Counted from the first letter of the stretch, positions 52,378-62,665 are shown. The stretch: 64,000 bases of DNA from Ruminococcus sp. HUN007 (GCF_000712055.1 NZ_JOOA01000002.1:2170001-2234000); one strand, 5' to 3'. Program-made: numbers and translations. The notes: generated from the sequence alone by a model not told the origin.

Positions 52378-52737
52378 GATTCATTTGGACGGTTGTAATT
52401 AAAAATTATATGTAATGCTTTTGGAAAACTATTAGTTAGTGTATAATTATTGTGGGCGAAAAAACTGGAAATTTTCAAGTGAATAAAAAAAAGATGGCAA
52501 AAATAACTTGCCATCTTAGCTACAATGCTTTAATATTAAGATTGCAACAAATAAACATGAAAGTAGTGTAGCCAATATGAGTATAACATATAATATCGAA
52601 TTAAACAAGGATAAAATTGAAAATTTTCACGATATAATAACTGAAGGTTACTATTCACGACCTAATTTTCCCAGTACAAAAGAAAACAACACCACTGGAC
52701 CGGTTTTATTACCGGCCTGGTGGTGCTGTATTTTTTA

Positions 52738-54495
52738 TTATTCACATTCAGCAAATATTTCTTCGACAGTATATGGGTTACCATCACATAATCTTGTTAA
52801 TGCATCATATTCGTTGATTCCATTTCTTCGGCATGTTTCAATGTATGTACGAATCATTGCATAGTTATTTGCTGTTTTTGAAGATGCGAACTGACCTGAC
52901 ACCTTCATTTTTGTTTTCGTCCCACGTAGTGCTCGTTCTGAGAGATTATTTGTTGTAGGCAGACTGAAATCATATACCCAGGCGAAGTAATTGCTGCGAT
53001 ATTTTATGATTCTGCGTATCAGAGCGCGTTCCGGACCGCCTGAATATTTTGATGTATTCGCTTCTGCCAGCGTTTCTGCTCTTTGCAGAAGTTCTGTAAG
53101 CTTGCTTTCAAAATTTTCAAGATATCCATCATCAAATCGTGTTGTTCCTGCTTGTATCAGATTCTTTCGGTCTTTTATCGTTGCTGATATCAATGCTTTT
53201 ATTTCAAGCAGTACTTCATGATTGGTTTCATCTGCAAGTTTCTGAAGATCGCGCTGCAAATGTGCATTACACTCAATATTTATGAACACAAAACGTTCAT
53301 TGTAATTGATGCTGTTATGATCATGCATAACAGATGTTTCAGCAGAAAGATTTTCAAGTATTCCATCCAGAAGAATTCCGTTCATATCTTTGTTTTCATG
53401 GGCTGCAAAGAACGCGATTCTTTCGTCTCCGTAAAATCTCAGGCAGATTCTTTTGGTATCGGCGTAAACCACGGTATCATCCCAGTAAATGAGCAGTCTT
53501 TTAAGTAACTCCCTTCGCAAATCATTATGAAAAACTGCCAGTGCTTTGGCGGCTCTGGCCTGTACTTTAGCTACATACCCTTCACTCGGACTGATCTCTC
53601 CGTTTGTTATGCCCTGAAAGAATACAGGAACCTTATTTATTGACGAATTCATAATATTCAGCAAAACAAGTATCATTGCCTGTACGTTTGCTCCATATCT
53701 TACTTTCGTTCTTTTTTCAGGTGCCGTTCTGCTGATCACCAGGGTCCCGCAATTCTTACATTTGTAGACGTAATACTTATGCTTCACCCTCTTTACTTTA
53801 ACTTCTACTTCTATTTCATAGCGATTTTCTGTTTTTCCGGTATATTCAAACTCATCTTTTTTGCATTTCGGACAACAGTCATCTTCAGTTAAACAATGTT
53901 CCGTTATATCAGTTATTGCTTCTTCTGCAGGTGGTTCAAGCTCTGATCTTTTATGCCCTGTTTGGCCTCCTTTGGAATTATCGGTTTCTTCTCTGCTGTT
54001 TGGTCTTGCTTTTGATTTCCCGATTGGTGTCTGCGATGTAGGCAGAGATGTATTGGTTCCATCTCTGTCCTGTACCGCTTTCATATGCCGGATCTCGGCT
54101 TTAAGTGTTTCTATTATGGTGTCTTTCTCGTCAAGTGCTTTTTGATATTCTTCGTCCTTCTTAGCAAGCTTTTTTTGATACTCACAGAACAAATCATAGT
54201 TTTCCTGTCTTAATTTACAGATTGTATCTATCTTTTCATCAAGCTCTTTGGTGTGATTTTCGCATTCAATTACAAGCTGTTCATACCAGATATCGCGTAC
54301 TTTCTTCACTGCATTTTTTGATGACCGAACTTGTCTGCAAAGCTGTTTTATCCGCCTCTGATATCCAAGATATATGAGATGATGATTATGCTGCAGTTTT
54401 TTATATCTCTCACCATTTTCAAATTCTTTTACCAGACGTTTAAGTCTTTTATTTTCATATTGTAATGATGTATTGATAAAAAACTGCCTGTTCAT
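52738..54495 (-). CDS. IS66-family transposase (TnpC-like), copy 2
   Basis: 585 residues, identical in translation to the copy at 12005: coiled-coil N-terminus, CCPKCKK zinc finger and DDE core. An intact and presumably active copy. Confidence 0.92.
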   Translation of the reverse strand: MNRQFFINTSLQYENKRLKRLVKEFENGERYKKLQHNHHLIYLGYQRRIKQLCRQVRSSKNAVKKVRDIWYEQLVIECENHTKELDEKIDTICKLRQENYDLFCEYQKKLAKKDEEYQKALDEKDTIIETLKAEIRHMKAVQDRDGTNTSLPTSQTPIGKSKARPNSREETDNSKGGQTGHKRSELEPPAEEAITDITEHCLTEDDCCPKCKKDEFEYTGKTENRYEIEVEVKVKRVKHKYYVYKCKNCGTLVISRTAPEKRTKVRYGANVQAMILVLLNIMNSSINKVPVFFQGITNGEISPSEGYVAKVQARAAKALAVFHNDLRRELLKRLLIYWDDTVVYADTKRICLRFYGDERIAFFAAHENKDMNGILLDGILENLSAETSVMHDHNSINYNERFVFINIECNAHLQRDLQKLADETNHEVLLEIKALISATIKDRKNLIQAGTTRFDDGYLENFESKLTELLQRAETLAEANTSKYSGGPERALIRRIIKYRSNYFAWVYDFSLPTTNNLSERALRGTKTKMKVSGQFASSKTANNYAMIRTYIETCRRNGINEYDALTRLCDGNPYTVEEIFAECE

Positions 54496-54515
54496 AGCTT
54501 GCTTCCTGTTCTGTT

Positions 54516-54887
54516 TTATTTCTGTTCCAGCGCTCTTTCTGCTGATTCCTTTATGTTCAGTAAGTGATTTTTAAGAATAGCATTTTGTTTTTCAAGTTCG
54601 CTGATTCTTTTATCTTTCTGTATACTTTCTTCTTTTAGTTTTTTTATGATTTCCTTGTAATCCGGTTCTGCTGTTACCTTCGTTTCAACAGTATTGCTAT
54701 TTGATTCTGATTTAGCCTTTCGTCCCGGCTTTCCTGTAGACGGTATCAGTTCTCCCGTTACCGGATCTTCCACTCCAAGATACTTGCGTATTGGTCTTGA
54801 TTGTTTGGTTACAGGGTCGTAGTGTGATGTTGATTCATAAAGAACCACTCTTCCGGTTTTCTTATCTGTGTAGCGTACAATCGACAT
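54516..54887 (-). CDS. IS66 accessory protein of unknown type, copy 2
   Basis: 123 residues from ATG 54887, identical to the copy at 13783. The start is chosen for its GAAAGGAAGC site. Confidence 0.7.
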   Translation of the reverse strand: MSIVRYTDKKTGRVVLYESTSHYDPVTKQSRPIRKYLGVEDPVTGELIPSTGKPGRKAKSESNSNTVETKVTAEPDYKEIIKKLKEESIQKDKRISELEKQNAILKNHLLNIKESAERALEQK

Positions 54888-56463
54888 GATTTCAGCTTCC
54901 TTTCTACACTTGGTACTTATTATTATATCACATACCAACGAAAATGTCAATAGTTTTATTGGTATCTATTTAAACAAATACCACTATGCTTTTTTGTACT
55001 TTTTTTACGTAAAAAAACAGTGCTGAAAACATCGCATTTTCAATGTTTTCAGCACCATTATCATTTTTCTATTTTACATTATTTGGCCGTGAATAGTAAC
55101 AACTGAAGTGATTGAATCGCTCTTTAAAACAGGAATCCAAATCATTTCAGACTTACTTGAAAGACTTGATTCGTACATAAGAGAATCCATTGATACAAGC
55201 CGATACCGAAATAAAGGTAAGAGAAAAAGCTCCGTAAAAACACGTATAGGAATAGTTGAATACAGCAGAACCGTGTATAAGGATTTAAAAGCCAAAACAT
55301 ATGTTTGTCCTCTTGACGATTGCATAGAAAGTAATATGATTGGAATGATCGATGAAGATGTTGTATCACTCATAGAAGATCAGATATGTGTCATGTCATA
55401 CCGTGAAACTGCAAAATGCATAAGTAAACTGACAGGAATGAGTATGAGTCATCAGGCTGTATGGAACGTCGTACAGGAAGCAGGCAAACGACGTATTCAG
55501 AAAAATGAAGAACTTACAAAACTGAATCAGAGTGGCCAGCTTTGCGGGTCTGTGGAAACAGAAATTCTATACGAAGAAGCAGATGGTAACTGGCTCAGTC
55601 TGCAGGGAAAAGACAGAAAAACATATGGCTCATCAAAAGAAATGAAGATAATGATAGCATACGATGGTGTGGAATATACAGGACTTCCAAACAAGAAAGT
55701 TCGAAGAAAACTTGATAATAAGGTTGCCTACGCAAGTTTCGAACCTGCAGCTTCGTTCAGAAAACACAAGAATGCAGTCATTGCAAGTAAATACGATATG
55801 GACGTAGTTAACCTCAGAATGAAAAACGGAGACGGAGCACAGTGGATACAGAACGAGTCGGATTGCCGGACACTCTGTGTTCTTGATAAGTTCCACAGAA
55901 ACAAGAAAATCAAAGAATGCATTCACGATACAGACATGGTAAAAACACTTACAGATCTTGTGAATAAGGAAAAGTTCGACGATGCCATTAACTGTATTGA
56001 GGCTTACGTAAACTCGATAACTGATGAGAAAGAAACAGCAAGTGCTAAAGAACTGTACAGATATTATACAGAAAACAGAGAAGCTCTAAGCGATTACTTT
56101 AACAGAGGTGTTACTATACCGCCAACGCGTGATCCTGAACATATACATCACGCAAGACTGGGAAGTATGGAAAGCAATGTGTTCACTCTGATAGGAAACA
56201 GAATGAAAGGAAGAAGAGCCTGCTGGAGCATTGAAGGCGGAAATAATCTTGCAATCATTTTATGTGCAAGAAACACAGATACACTTGATCAAACGGATGA
56301 TTACAAAGTAACCGAACCTTTCGTAAATGAAGATATGAAATTCTCTGTATCTATGGTTCCTAAAAGCGAAGGTAAAGGATATGAATGTCCTCATAACATA
56401 AGCATACCGGCCAACCTTCAGTGGATGTCAAAGATAGCGAAGATTCCTAATATACTAAACTGA

Positions 56464-56792
56464 ATAGCCTCAGTATACCCAAGCGTTTATGCCTCGAAAG
56501 CCGCTTTACAATGAGAAGGCAATATGATAGGCTGGTCAGCCATGCAGCACAGCCTTTAGGCTCTGTCTGCTTCTGCTGCAGAAAATCATATTGCCAGAGG
56601 CTCGTTGTCAAGCGGACCGTGGAATAAATGCGTCTGTTGTGGGATTACCAATCGGATAATCGCAGGTGAAGTATACCCTGTCGCAATAAAACGGAGCGTG
56701 CTATTAACGATATATTCCAAGCAATGTAGCTAATTTGGAAATTACAGTAAAATGCCAACGAACACTTGACACATACAAACTATTACCAATCC
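56464..56792. other. 3' end region of ISLre2, no gene
   Basis: It contains a long imperfect hairpin (GGCAATATGAT 56518-56528 and ATCATATTGCC 56585-56595). The exact IS end was not determined. No coding frame is supported. Confidence 0.45.
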
Positions 56793-56821
56793 TTGACGGG
56801 TATTAAGTAATGAGGTATAAT
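56793..56821 (+). promoter_or_regulatory. MNT/HEPN operon promoter
   Basis: TTGACG (56793-56798), a 17-bp spacer and TATAAT (56816-56821), 57 bp before the start codon. Confidence 0.8.
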
Positions 56822-56877
56822 TAAGGTAATAAATACGTTCGTCTAACGTGAAATAACAGTCGAGAGGAAGTGAATTT

Positions 56878-57222
56878 ATGTGTACACAAAGCGAAGCTAT
56901 TGCTATTCTTGGTGAAGCATTTGAACGTTCGAAGGCGGTTTTTGGAAACAGTCTTGTAAATGCATATCTTTACGGATCTTTTGCGCGAGGTGATTACGAC
57001 GACGAATCAGATGTTGATATTCTGCTGACTGTTGATAAAAGTGATAGCGATATTCGTTTGTACAATAAATCACTTGCAAAGATAGACAGTGATCTTAGTC
57101 TTGATCATAATATAACAGTGACAGTAACGGTTAAGCCTGTTGAACAGTTTAATCTTTTTGCTGAGATATCACCGTTTTACAGAAACGTGATAAATGAGGG
57201 AATATGCTATGCAGGACGTTAA
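56878..57222 (+). CDS. MNT-type nucleotidyltransferase antitoxin (MntA-like)
   Basis: 114 residues. The minimal nucleotidyltransferase motif GSX10DXD is exact: Gly33-Ser34, then Asp45 and Asp47 (YGSFARGDYDDESDVDILL). In known type VII systems MntA AMPylates the HEPN toxin. GAGAGGAAG precedes ATG 56878. It overlaps the HEPN gene by 14 bp if that starts at 57209. Confidence 0.88.
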   Translation: MCTQSEAIAILGEAFERSKAVFGNSLVNAYLYGSFARGDYDDESDVDILLTVDKSDSDIRLYNKSLAKIDSDLSLDHNITVTVTVKPVEQFNLFAEISPFYRNVINEGICYAGR

Positions 57223-57592
57223 AGAAATTGTTCCGAAGCTTGAAATCGAGAAAGCTAAGAATTCACTTGAAGAAGCGAAAATACTTTTTAATTCTGAAAA
57301 GTATTATGGCGCTGCGAACCGTTCGTATTATGCAGCTTTTCATGCTATGAGTGCTTTGCTGATCAAAGATGGATACAGTATGAAAAAGCATAGCGGAGTT
57401 ATTTCAAAATTCAGAGAGGTTTATATTAAGACAGGTGTTTTTGGTACAGAAATGTCTGAAAAAATCGCAGAACTTTTTAAACTCAGGACGGAATGTGATT
57501 ATGATTCTTTTTATGTTGTTTCAAAAACAGACGTTGAAGAACAAATCGCTAATGCCGAAGGTATTATATCTGAGGTTGATAAAATTCTTTGA
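57209..57592 (+). CDS. HEPN-domain protein (HepT-like)
   Basis: 127 residues from ATG 57209 (GAGGG site); an in-frame ATG at 57194 is less well placed. All helical, with the HEPN segment YYGAANRSYYAAFHAMSALLIK and LRTECDYDSFYVV. The usual RNase motif RX4-6H is not seen; the conserved site is R-x3-DY, as in the PF05168 subgroup. Paired with the MNT gene it forms a presumed toxin-antitoxin unit. Confidence 0.82.
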   Translation: MQDVKEIVPKLEIEKAKNSLEEAKILFNSEKYYGAANRSYYAAFHAMSALLIKDGYSMKKHSGVISKFREVYIKTGVFGTEMSEKIAELFKLRTECDYDSFYVVSKTDVEEQIANAEGIISEVDKIL

Positions 57593-57603
57593 ATAATAAA
57601 ATC

Positions 57604-57749
57604 AGCGGGAGTACCGGTAATAAAAATCCGGTGCTCCCGTTTGATTCTGTATAATGGTAGTCTTCTCCCTTGCGGGCCGAAGACTGCTATGGAAAAACCG
57701 AGTCCCTTCAGCTCGTTTTGTAAAATTGCGCCGAAGGCGCCACATTTTC
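57604..57749. repeat. Family B composite repeat, copy 4
   Basis: The four hairpins are as in other copies, downstream of the HEPN gene and upstream of the ATPase/nuclease gene. Confidence 0.78.
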
Positions 57750-57877
57750 ATTCGGATGGCTGCCGGACGATGTTTTTGAGAAAAAACAATCACGTTTTTC
57801 TGTTGTCATAAAGGTAAAAATATAGTATAATTTAAAGGAAAGATTTCGAAAAAATAAAACAGAAAGGAGCTGATAAT

Positions 57878-59587
57878 ATGCCTCGAAAAATAGCGACAGG
57901 AGTACAGAGTTTCAGTAAAATCAGAGAACGCGGCAGTTTTCTGGTGGATAAAACAGAATTCATAAATGACTGGTGGAATGCAGACGATGACGTTACTTTG
58001 ATTACTCGTCCGCGCCGTTTCGGTAAAACACTGAATATGAGTATGCTCGAATGCTTCTTCAGTCCGGAATATGCAGGACGAAATGATCTTTTTGAAGGTC
58101 TGAGTGTCTGGAACGATGCAGAAATGAGAGAAATTCAGGGAAGCCAGCCTGTAATCTTTATTACTTTTGCTAAAATCAAGGGGATTACTTATGAAGATTT
58201 TCTGAGACAAATGAATACGACGATGATGTCGGTGTATTCCAGTTATGAGGATTTTGTTAGTAAAAGTGAAAAAATATCAGCCGATAAAAAAGAAATATTC
58301 CGTTTTATGTATAAGGAAATGGCTGAGACTATGCTAAAAAAGACGGAGAAAAAAGTAAATACTGATCTTCTTACACAAAGCATAGCATTCCTTTCAGAAT
58401 TGATGTCGATCCATTACGGAAAGAAAGTAATCATTCTTCTCGATGAATATGATACGCCGATGGTCGAATCCTATGTGAAAAAATACTGGGATGAAGTTGC
58501 TGCGTTTATGCGTACATTTTTCAATACTACATTCAAAAGTAATCCGTATATGTATCGCAGTGTACTTACAGGTATCACAAGAGTAAGCAAGGAGTCGTTA
58601 TTTTCTGATTTCAATAATCTTAAGATCTGCTCTTTATCGGCAAAAAAATATCAGGAGTATTTTGGCTTTACTGAAGAAGAGGTGTTTAATGCACTTGATG
58701 AATATGGATATACAGATAAGGAAAAGGTTAAATACTGGTATGACGGGTTCATCATTGGTGATCTTAAGGACGTCTATAATCCATGGTCGATAATTAATTT
58801 TCTGGATGAAGGAAAATATGCACCTTACTGGGCAAATACCAGTTCAAATTCACTTGTGAGTGATCTGCTGCGCGAAGGTGATGCGGAACTTAAGAGTGAT
58901 TTTGAGTATCTCCTTTGCGGAGGAACAGTAACAAAGCAGATAAATGAGGAACTTGTCTACAGTCAGCTTGGAAAGACCCGTGATTCAGTATGGAGTCTGC
59001 TTACAATGAGCGGATATCTTAAAATAAACAGCATAAACGGGAAAAAGTATGAGTTAGCAATTGTAAATCATGAAACGCTGGAAATGTTTGAAGACCTGAT
59101 CTCTGACTGGTTCGCTGAAGGCGACAGATACAGTAATTTTCTCAAAGCCCTTCTTCAGAATGACCTTGACTATATGAATAAATTCATGAACGACCTGACA
59201 GTATCGATGTTCAGCTCATTCGATACAGGAAAGAAGCCGTCAGAAGAAGCAGAACCGGAACGTTTTTATCATGGCTTTGTACTCGGACTTCTTGTAGACC
59301 TGCGTGACAGATATGCGGTAACATCCAACCGTGAAAGCGGATTCGGAAGATATGATGTGCTTCTTGAACCACTGGATAAGGAAAAAGATGATGCAATGAT
59401 TTTCGAATTCAAGGTGATCAATAAAAGAAAAGGCGAAAACAGTCTTGAAGATACAGTGGCGGCAGCACTGAAGCAGATAGAAGACAGAAAATACGAGCAG
59501 ATACTGCTTGATAAGGGTATTAAGAAAGAAAGGATCCGTAAGTACGGCTTTGCATTTGAAGGAAGTCGTGTGCTTATAGGGGAATGA
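57878..59587 (+). CDS. AAA-ATPase-like / PD-(D/E)XK nuclease protein
   Basis: 569 residues. The N-terminal AAA_ATPase_like domain (PF09820) has FLVDKTEFI, then TRPRRFGKTLNMSML as Walker A, and VIILLDEYDTPM as Walker B. The C-terminal nuclease (PDDEXK_9) has SGFGRYDVLLEP...DAMIFEFKV, with Asp and E-x-K in place. The family is widespread and multicopy in gut bacteria; its function is unproven. AAAGGAG precedes ATG 57878. It is bracketed by family B repeats. Confidence 0.88.
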   Translation: MPRKIATGVQSFSKIRERGSFLVDKTEFINDWWNADDDVTLITRPRRFGKTLNMSMLECFFSPEYAGRNDLFEGLSVWNDAEMREIQGSQPVIFITFAKIKGITYEDFLRQMNTTMMSVYSSYEDFVSKSEKISADKKEIFRFMYKEMAETMLKKTEKKVNTDLLTQSIAFLSELMSIHYGKKVIILLDEYDTPMVESYVKKYWDEVAAFMRTFFNTTFKSNPYMYRSVLTGITRVSKESLFSDFNNLKICSLSAKKYQEYFGFTEEEVFNALDEYGYTDKEKVKYWYDGFIIGDLKDVYNPWSIINFLDEGKYAPYWANTSSNSLVSDLLREGDAELKSDFEYLLCGGTVTKQINEELVYSQLGKTRDSVWSLLTMSGYLKINSINGKKYELAIVNHETLEMFEDLISDWFAEGDRYSNFLKALLQNDLDYMNKFMNDLTVSMFSSFDTGKKPSEEAEPERFYHGFVLGLLVDLRDRYAVTSNRESGFGRYDVLLEPLDKEKDDAMIFEFKVINKRKGENSLEDTVAAALKQIEDRKYEQILLDKGIKKERIRKYGFAFEGSRVLIGE

Positions 59588-59610
59588 AGAAACAAGTACA
59601 GTAATGTTTA

Positions 59611-59790
59611 TCCTTAAGGATTACTCTGAATAAATAAAGCAAACGGGAGTACCGGTAAATCAAAATCCGGTACTCCCGTTTGCTCTGTATAATGGTAGTC
59701 TTCACCCCCCCCGCGGGCCGAAGACTGCTATGGAAAAACCGAGTCCCTTCAGCTCGGTTTGTAGAATTGCGCCGGAGGCGCCATATTATC
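59611..59790. repeat. Family B composite repeat, copy 5, with ATCCTTAAGGAT lead
   Basis: The lead and the four hairpins are as at 48788. The second hairpin loop is a longer C-run here. Confidence 0.78.
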
Positions 59791-59845
59791 AGAAAAGGCA
59801 CCCAGCGGGTGCCTTTTGAACATATAAGTTGATATTACTCAGTTA

Positions 59846-61297
59846 TCAGTATGCCTTGCCCCAGTAAACCATGTGCTTAGCCGGCTTGCCGCAGCATACG
59901 CATACGTCGGAGATGTGTTCCTGCTTGAGCGGGATGCATCTTGAACCAACGCCTGTCTTTTCCTTTACTTCATCTTCACATGCTTCTTCTCCGCACCACA
60001 TAGCTTTAACGAAACCGTCGCCCTTTTCTTCGAGAGCCTTGATGATCTCGTCCATTGTCTTACATGCGTAAGTTCTCTTTTCGCGGTTTTCGAGAGCCTT
60101 TGCGTAGAGACCGTCATGAACTTCGGTAAGCTTCTTCTGAACTTCTTCTGCGAGATTGTCGAGGCTTACTACAGTCTTTTCACGGTTGTGACGTGTTACG
60201 AGAACGCACTGGTTGTTTTCGATGTCCTTAGGACCGATCTCAAGTCTTACCGGAACGCCCTTCATTTCGTATTCGGCAAACTTCCAGCCTGCTGAGTTGT
60301 CTGAGTCGTCGAGTTTAACTCTGATGCCTGCAGCCCTGAGTTCATCTGCGAGAGCATTTGCCTTGTCGAGAACGCCTTCCTTGTGCATTGCGATTGGGAT
60401 GATAGCGAGCTGGACAGGTGCAACTGCCGGCGGGAGAACGAGACCGTTGTCGTCACCGTGAGTCATGATGATGGCACCGATAAGACGTGTTGTAACACCC
60501 CATGATGTCTGGTGAGGATTTACCTTCTTGTTTTCCTTGTCTGTGTATTCAATGCCGAAAGCCTTGGCAAAACCGTCGCCGAAGTAGTGTGAAGTACCGG
60601 CCTGGAGTGCCTTGCCGTCGTGCATGAGCGCTTCGATAGCGTATGTTGAAACGGCACCTGCAAACTTGTCGCTTTCAGTCTTCTTACCCTGGATAACAGG
60701 CATTGCGAGATACTTTTCGCAGAATTCTGTATAAACATTGAGCATCTTTTCTGTTTCTTCGATAGCCTCTTCAGCAGTAGCGTGGATAGTGTGACCTTCC
60801 TGCCAGAGGAATTCTCTTGAACGGAGGAAAGGACGTGTTGTCTTTTCCCATCTTACAACGCTTACCCACTGGTTGTAGAGCTTAGGAAGATCGCGGTATG
60901 AGTGAACGATGTTTGCGTAGTGTTCGCAGAAGAGAGTTTCTGATGTAGGACGTACACAGAGTCTGTCCTCGAGCTTTTCGTTACCGCCCATTGTTACCCA
61001 TGCAACTTCCGGAGCGAAGCCTTCAACGTGATCCTTTTCCTTCTGGAGAAGGCTTTCCGGGATGAACATCGGCATGCAGACATTTTCGTGACCTGTAGCC
61101 TTGAACATTCCGTCGAGTATCTTCTGGATGTTTTCCCAGATAGCGTAGCCGTAAGGACGGATCACCATACATCCCTTTACGCTTGTGTATTCGATAAGTT
61201 CAGCTTTCTTTACGATGTCGGTATACCATTTTGCGAAGTCTTCATCCATTGAAGTGATGGCTTCGACCATTTTCTGATTGTTATTATTCTTTGCCAT
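59846..61297 (-). CDS. proS: Prolyl-tRNA synthetase
   Basis: 483 residues, the short archaeal/eukaryotic-type ProRS without the editing insertion. Class II motifs: [45 protein letters not shown] and [15 protein letters not shown]. The C-terminal zinc-binding domain has cysteines ([11 protein letters not shown]) and the terminal Tyr typical of this type. It charges tRNA-Pro. The upstream small membrane gene ends directly before its start. No T-box is seen. Confidence 0.96.
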   Translation of the reverse strand: MAKNNNNQKMVEAITSMDEDFAKWYTDIVKKAELIEYTSVKGCMVIRPYGYAIWENIQKILDGMFKATGHENVCMPMFIPESLLQKEKDHVEGFAPEVAWVTMGGNEKLEDRLCVRPTSETLFCEHYANIVHSYRDLPKLYNQWVSVVRWEKTTRPFLRSREFLWQEGHTIHATAEEAIEETEKMLNVYTEFCEKYLAMPVIQGKKTESDKFAGAVSTYAIEALMHDGKALQAGTSHYFGDGFAKAFGIEYTDKENKKVNPHQTSWGVTTRLIGAIIMTHGDDNGLVLPPAVAPVQLAIIPIAMHKEGVLDKANALADELRAAGIRVKLDDSDNSAGWKFAEYEMKGVPVRLEIGPKDIENNQCVLVTRHNREKTVVSLDNLAEEVQKKLTEVHDGLYAKALENREKRTYACKTMDEIIKALEEKGDGFVKAMWCGEEACEDEVKEKTGVGSRCIPLKQEHISDVCVCCGKPAKHMVYWGKAY

Positions 61298-61585
61298 TTA
61301 TTCGTCCTCATTTCTGGTGGTTTTATTGTGTTCCTGAACCTCAGGAAACAGAGTTTTTAATGGTTTTTCGTCGTCAGGAGCGGGTTCGAATGCACTTCGC
61401 ACCTGATAAAGTCTTTCGTCCTCACCGGGTCGTTCCTTTCTGCCGCGGTGCCGGTCGATGAAAGCAGCAAGCTTTGGTGTAAGAAGCGTCACCAGAAAGA
61501 TAAGGAAGAGTATGAGCAGCAGTTTTCCGAGAAAGACAAAGGAAACTGCAATTGAAAGTCCCTCGGTTGTTTCCAGTTCAGACAC
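61298..61585 (-). CDS. Small membrane protein (95 aa)
   Basis: Starts at GTG 61585. One membrane helix (about residues 12-37, VSFVFLGKLLLILFLIFLVTLL) and a charged cytoplasmic tail. The stop abuts the proS start, so they share a transcript. The ribosome-binding site is weak. Function unknown. Confidence 0.6.
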   Translation of the reverse strand: MSELETTEGLSIAVSFVFLGKLLLILFLIFLVTLLTPKLAAFIDRHRGRKERPGEDERLYQVRSAFEPAPDDEKPLKTLFPEVQEHNKTTRNEDE

Positions 61586-61651
61586 CTCATTTCCGGTAAA
61601 TTCTTTTTTGCATACATTATAATTATACCATAATATACGCGAAAATCAAGT

Positions 61652-61760
61652 GAAACACTGATTAAATCGGAAATCCGGCTTTGCCGGATTTCCGGAGGTG
61701 GGATTTGCGGGGCTTCGCCCCGAACCCCTACGCTGATTTATGAATAAATCAGCGTTTTCC
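61652..61760. repeat. Family C palindromic repeat
   Basis: GAAACACTGATTAAATC start, AAATCCGGC...GCCGGATTT, GGGGCTTCGCCCC and GCTGATTTATGAATAAATCAGC end. It is close to the copy inserted in the XRE gene. The flanks (CAAGT and CAAGG) agree at four of five bases, a weak target-duplication signal. Confidence 0.75.
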
Positions 61761-61782
61761 AAGGGAAAAAAGCTTAACAAGG

Positions 61783-61818
61783 TGAAAAGCCGGTACTCTT
61801 TCGAGCACCGGCTTTTCG
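61783..61818. terminator. Intrinsic terminator-like hairpin
   Basis: AAAAGCCGGTACTC-TTTC-GAGCACCGGCTTTT. Confidence 0.65.
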
Positions 61819-61819
61819 G

Positions 61820-62150
61820 GTTAGGATTGTATGTGTAAAGTTAAATGAAAATGTCATATTTAATAGAAGATTATTTTTTACTGAATCTTTGTATCTGTTT
61901 TTATCTTCTGTTATTATGATACCATAGCATATGGGTTATGTCAAATAGATAAAATGGAATATCATATATAGACAAATCAGTATAGCCGTACAGAGATACA
62001 GCAAAAGACCAGTATTTGCATGTCAGAAAAGCAATTGTGCACATGATATTTAACAAAAACTATCGCGAAATCCATAAAATCTTATATTCTTCCATAAAAA
62101 TTTGTATGTTTTTTCTGTGACATTTCAGGAAGAACTGCATTAAAAACAGC
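61820..62150. other. AT-rich intergenic region, nothing recognised
   Basis: About 330 bp without a supported gene, repeat or structured RNA. It precedes the Rrf2 promoter. Confidence 0.4.
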
Positions 62151-62152
62151 TA

Positions 62153-62181
62153 TTGAAAACATAGTAAACCTATGGTATAAT
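62153..62181 (+). promoter_or_regulatory. Rrf2 gene promoter
   Basis: TTGAAA (62153-62158), a 17-bp spacer and TATAAT (62176-62181). Confidence 0.75.
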
Positions 62182-62213
62182 AATATTATCATTTCATGAA
62201 CGGAGGAGATACT

Positions 62214-62645
62214 GTGAAGATCTCAACAAAGGGAAGATATGCGCTAAGGCTTGTAATAGATCTTGCAATGCACGCTGATGAAGGTTTCGTAACGCTGAAG
62301 GACATTGCTGCAAGACAGAATATTTCAAAGAAATATCTCGAACAGATCGTTCCGATGCTGAACAGGTCGGGGATACTTAAGACGAACAGAGGCTATCAGG
62401 GCGGCTACAAACTGGCCCGTTCTCCTGAAAGCTGCACCGTAGGTGAGATACTCATGGTCACCGAAGGAAATCTTGCTCCGGTAAGCTGTCTTGAAAATGA
62501 GATAAACGAATGTCCGAGAGCAGGCGAATGCATGACTCTTTTCATCTGGGAGGAGCTCCATAAAAGAACTACGGATTATCTCAACAGTATAACCGTTAAG
62601 GATGTTATAGACCGTGCGAACAATAACAATGACTATGTGATCTGA
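62214..62645 (+). CDS. Rrf2/IscR-family transcriptional regulator
   Basis: 143 residues from GTG 62214 (GGAGGAG 5 bp upstream); a longer in-frame start at 62196 overlaps the ribosome-binding site. Winged helix with MKISTKGRYALRLVIDLA and ISKKYLEQIVPMLNRSGILKTNRGYQGGYKLAR. Three cysteines in CLENEINECPRAGEC would bind an Fe-S cluster as in IscR. Cysteine-metabolism or Fe-S genes are not adjacent. Its own promoter and terminator make it monocistronic. Confidence 0.92.
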   Translation: MKISTKGRYALRLVIDLAMHADEGFVTLKDIAARQNISKKYLEQIVPMLNRSGILKTNRGYQGGYKLARSPESCTVGEILMVTEGNLAPVSCLENEINECPRAGECMTLFIWEELHKRTTDYLNSITVKDVIDRANNNNDYVI

Positions 62646-62665
62646 CCGCAGATTTTCTGAAAAAT

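Larger units (their letters stand above)
52647..55100. mobile_element. IS66-family insertion sequence, copy 2
   Basis: 2,454 bp, the same length as copy 1 and encoding identical proteins. Ends GTTACTATTCACGACC and GGCCGTGAATAGTAAC. 8-bp target duplication AACTGAAG (52639-52646 and 55101-55108). It is inserted in the ISLre2 transposase gene. Confidence 0.95.
52577..56463 (+). pseudogene. ISLre2-family transposase gene split by IS66
   Basis: The gene starts at ATG 52577 and reads MSITYNIELNKDKIENFHDI to 52646, where the IS66 element enters. It resumes at 55109 and runs to 56463. Removing the IS and one target copy joins ITE to VIESLFKTGIQII in frame and gives 474 residues, the usual length. 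Features of UPF0236/ISLre2 transposases are present (YRETAKCISKLTGMSMSHQAVWNVVQ, LDKFHRNKKI, ARLGSMESNVFTLIGNRMKGRRACWS). A 451-codon frame at 55108 lacks the N-terminus and is unlikely to be active. Confidence 0.9.

Noticed and set aside
61652-61760. Family C copy near proS as a second insertion with clean target duplication
   Set aside because: The flanks agree at only four of five bases (CAAGT/CAAGG), so a duplication is not claimed.
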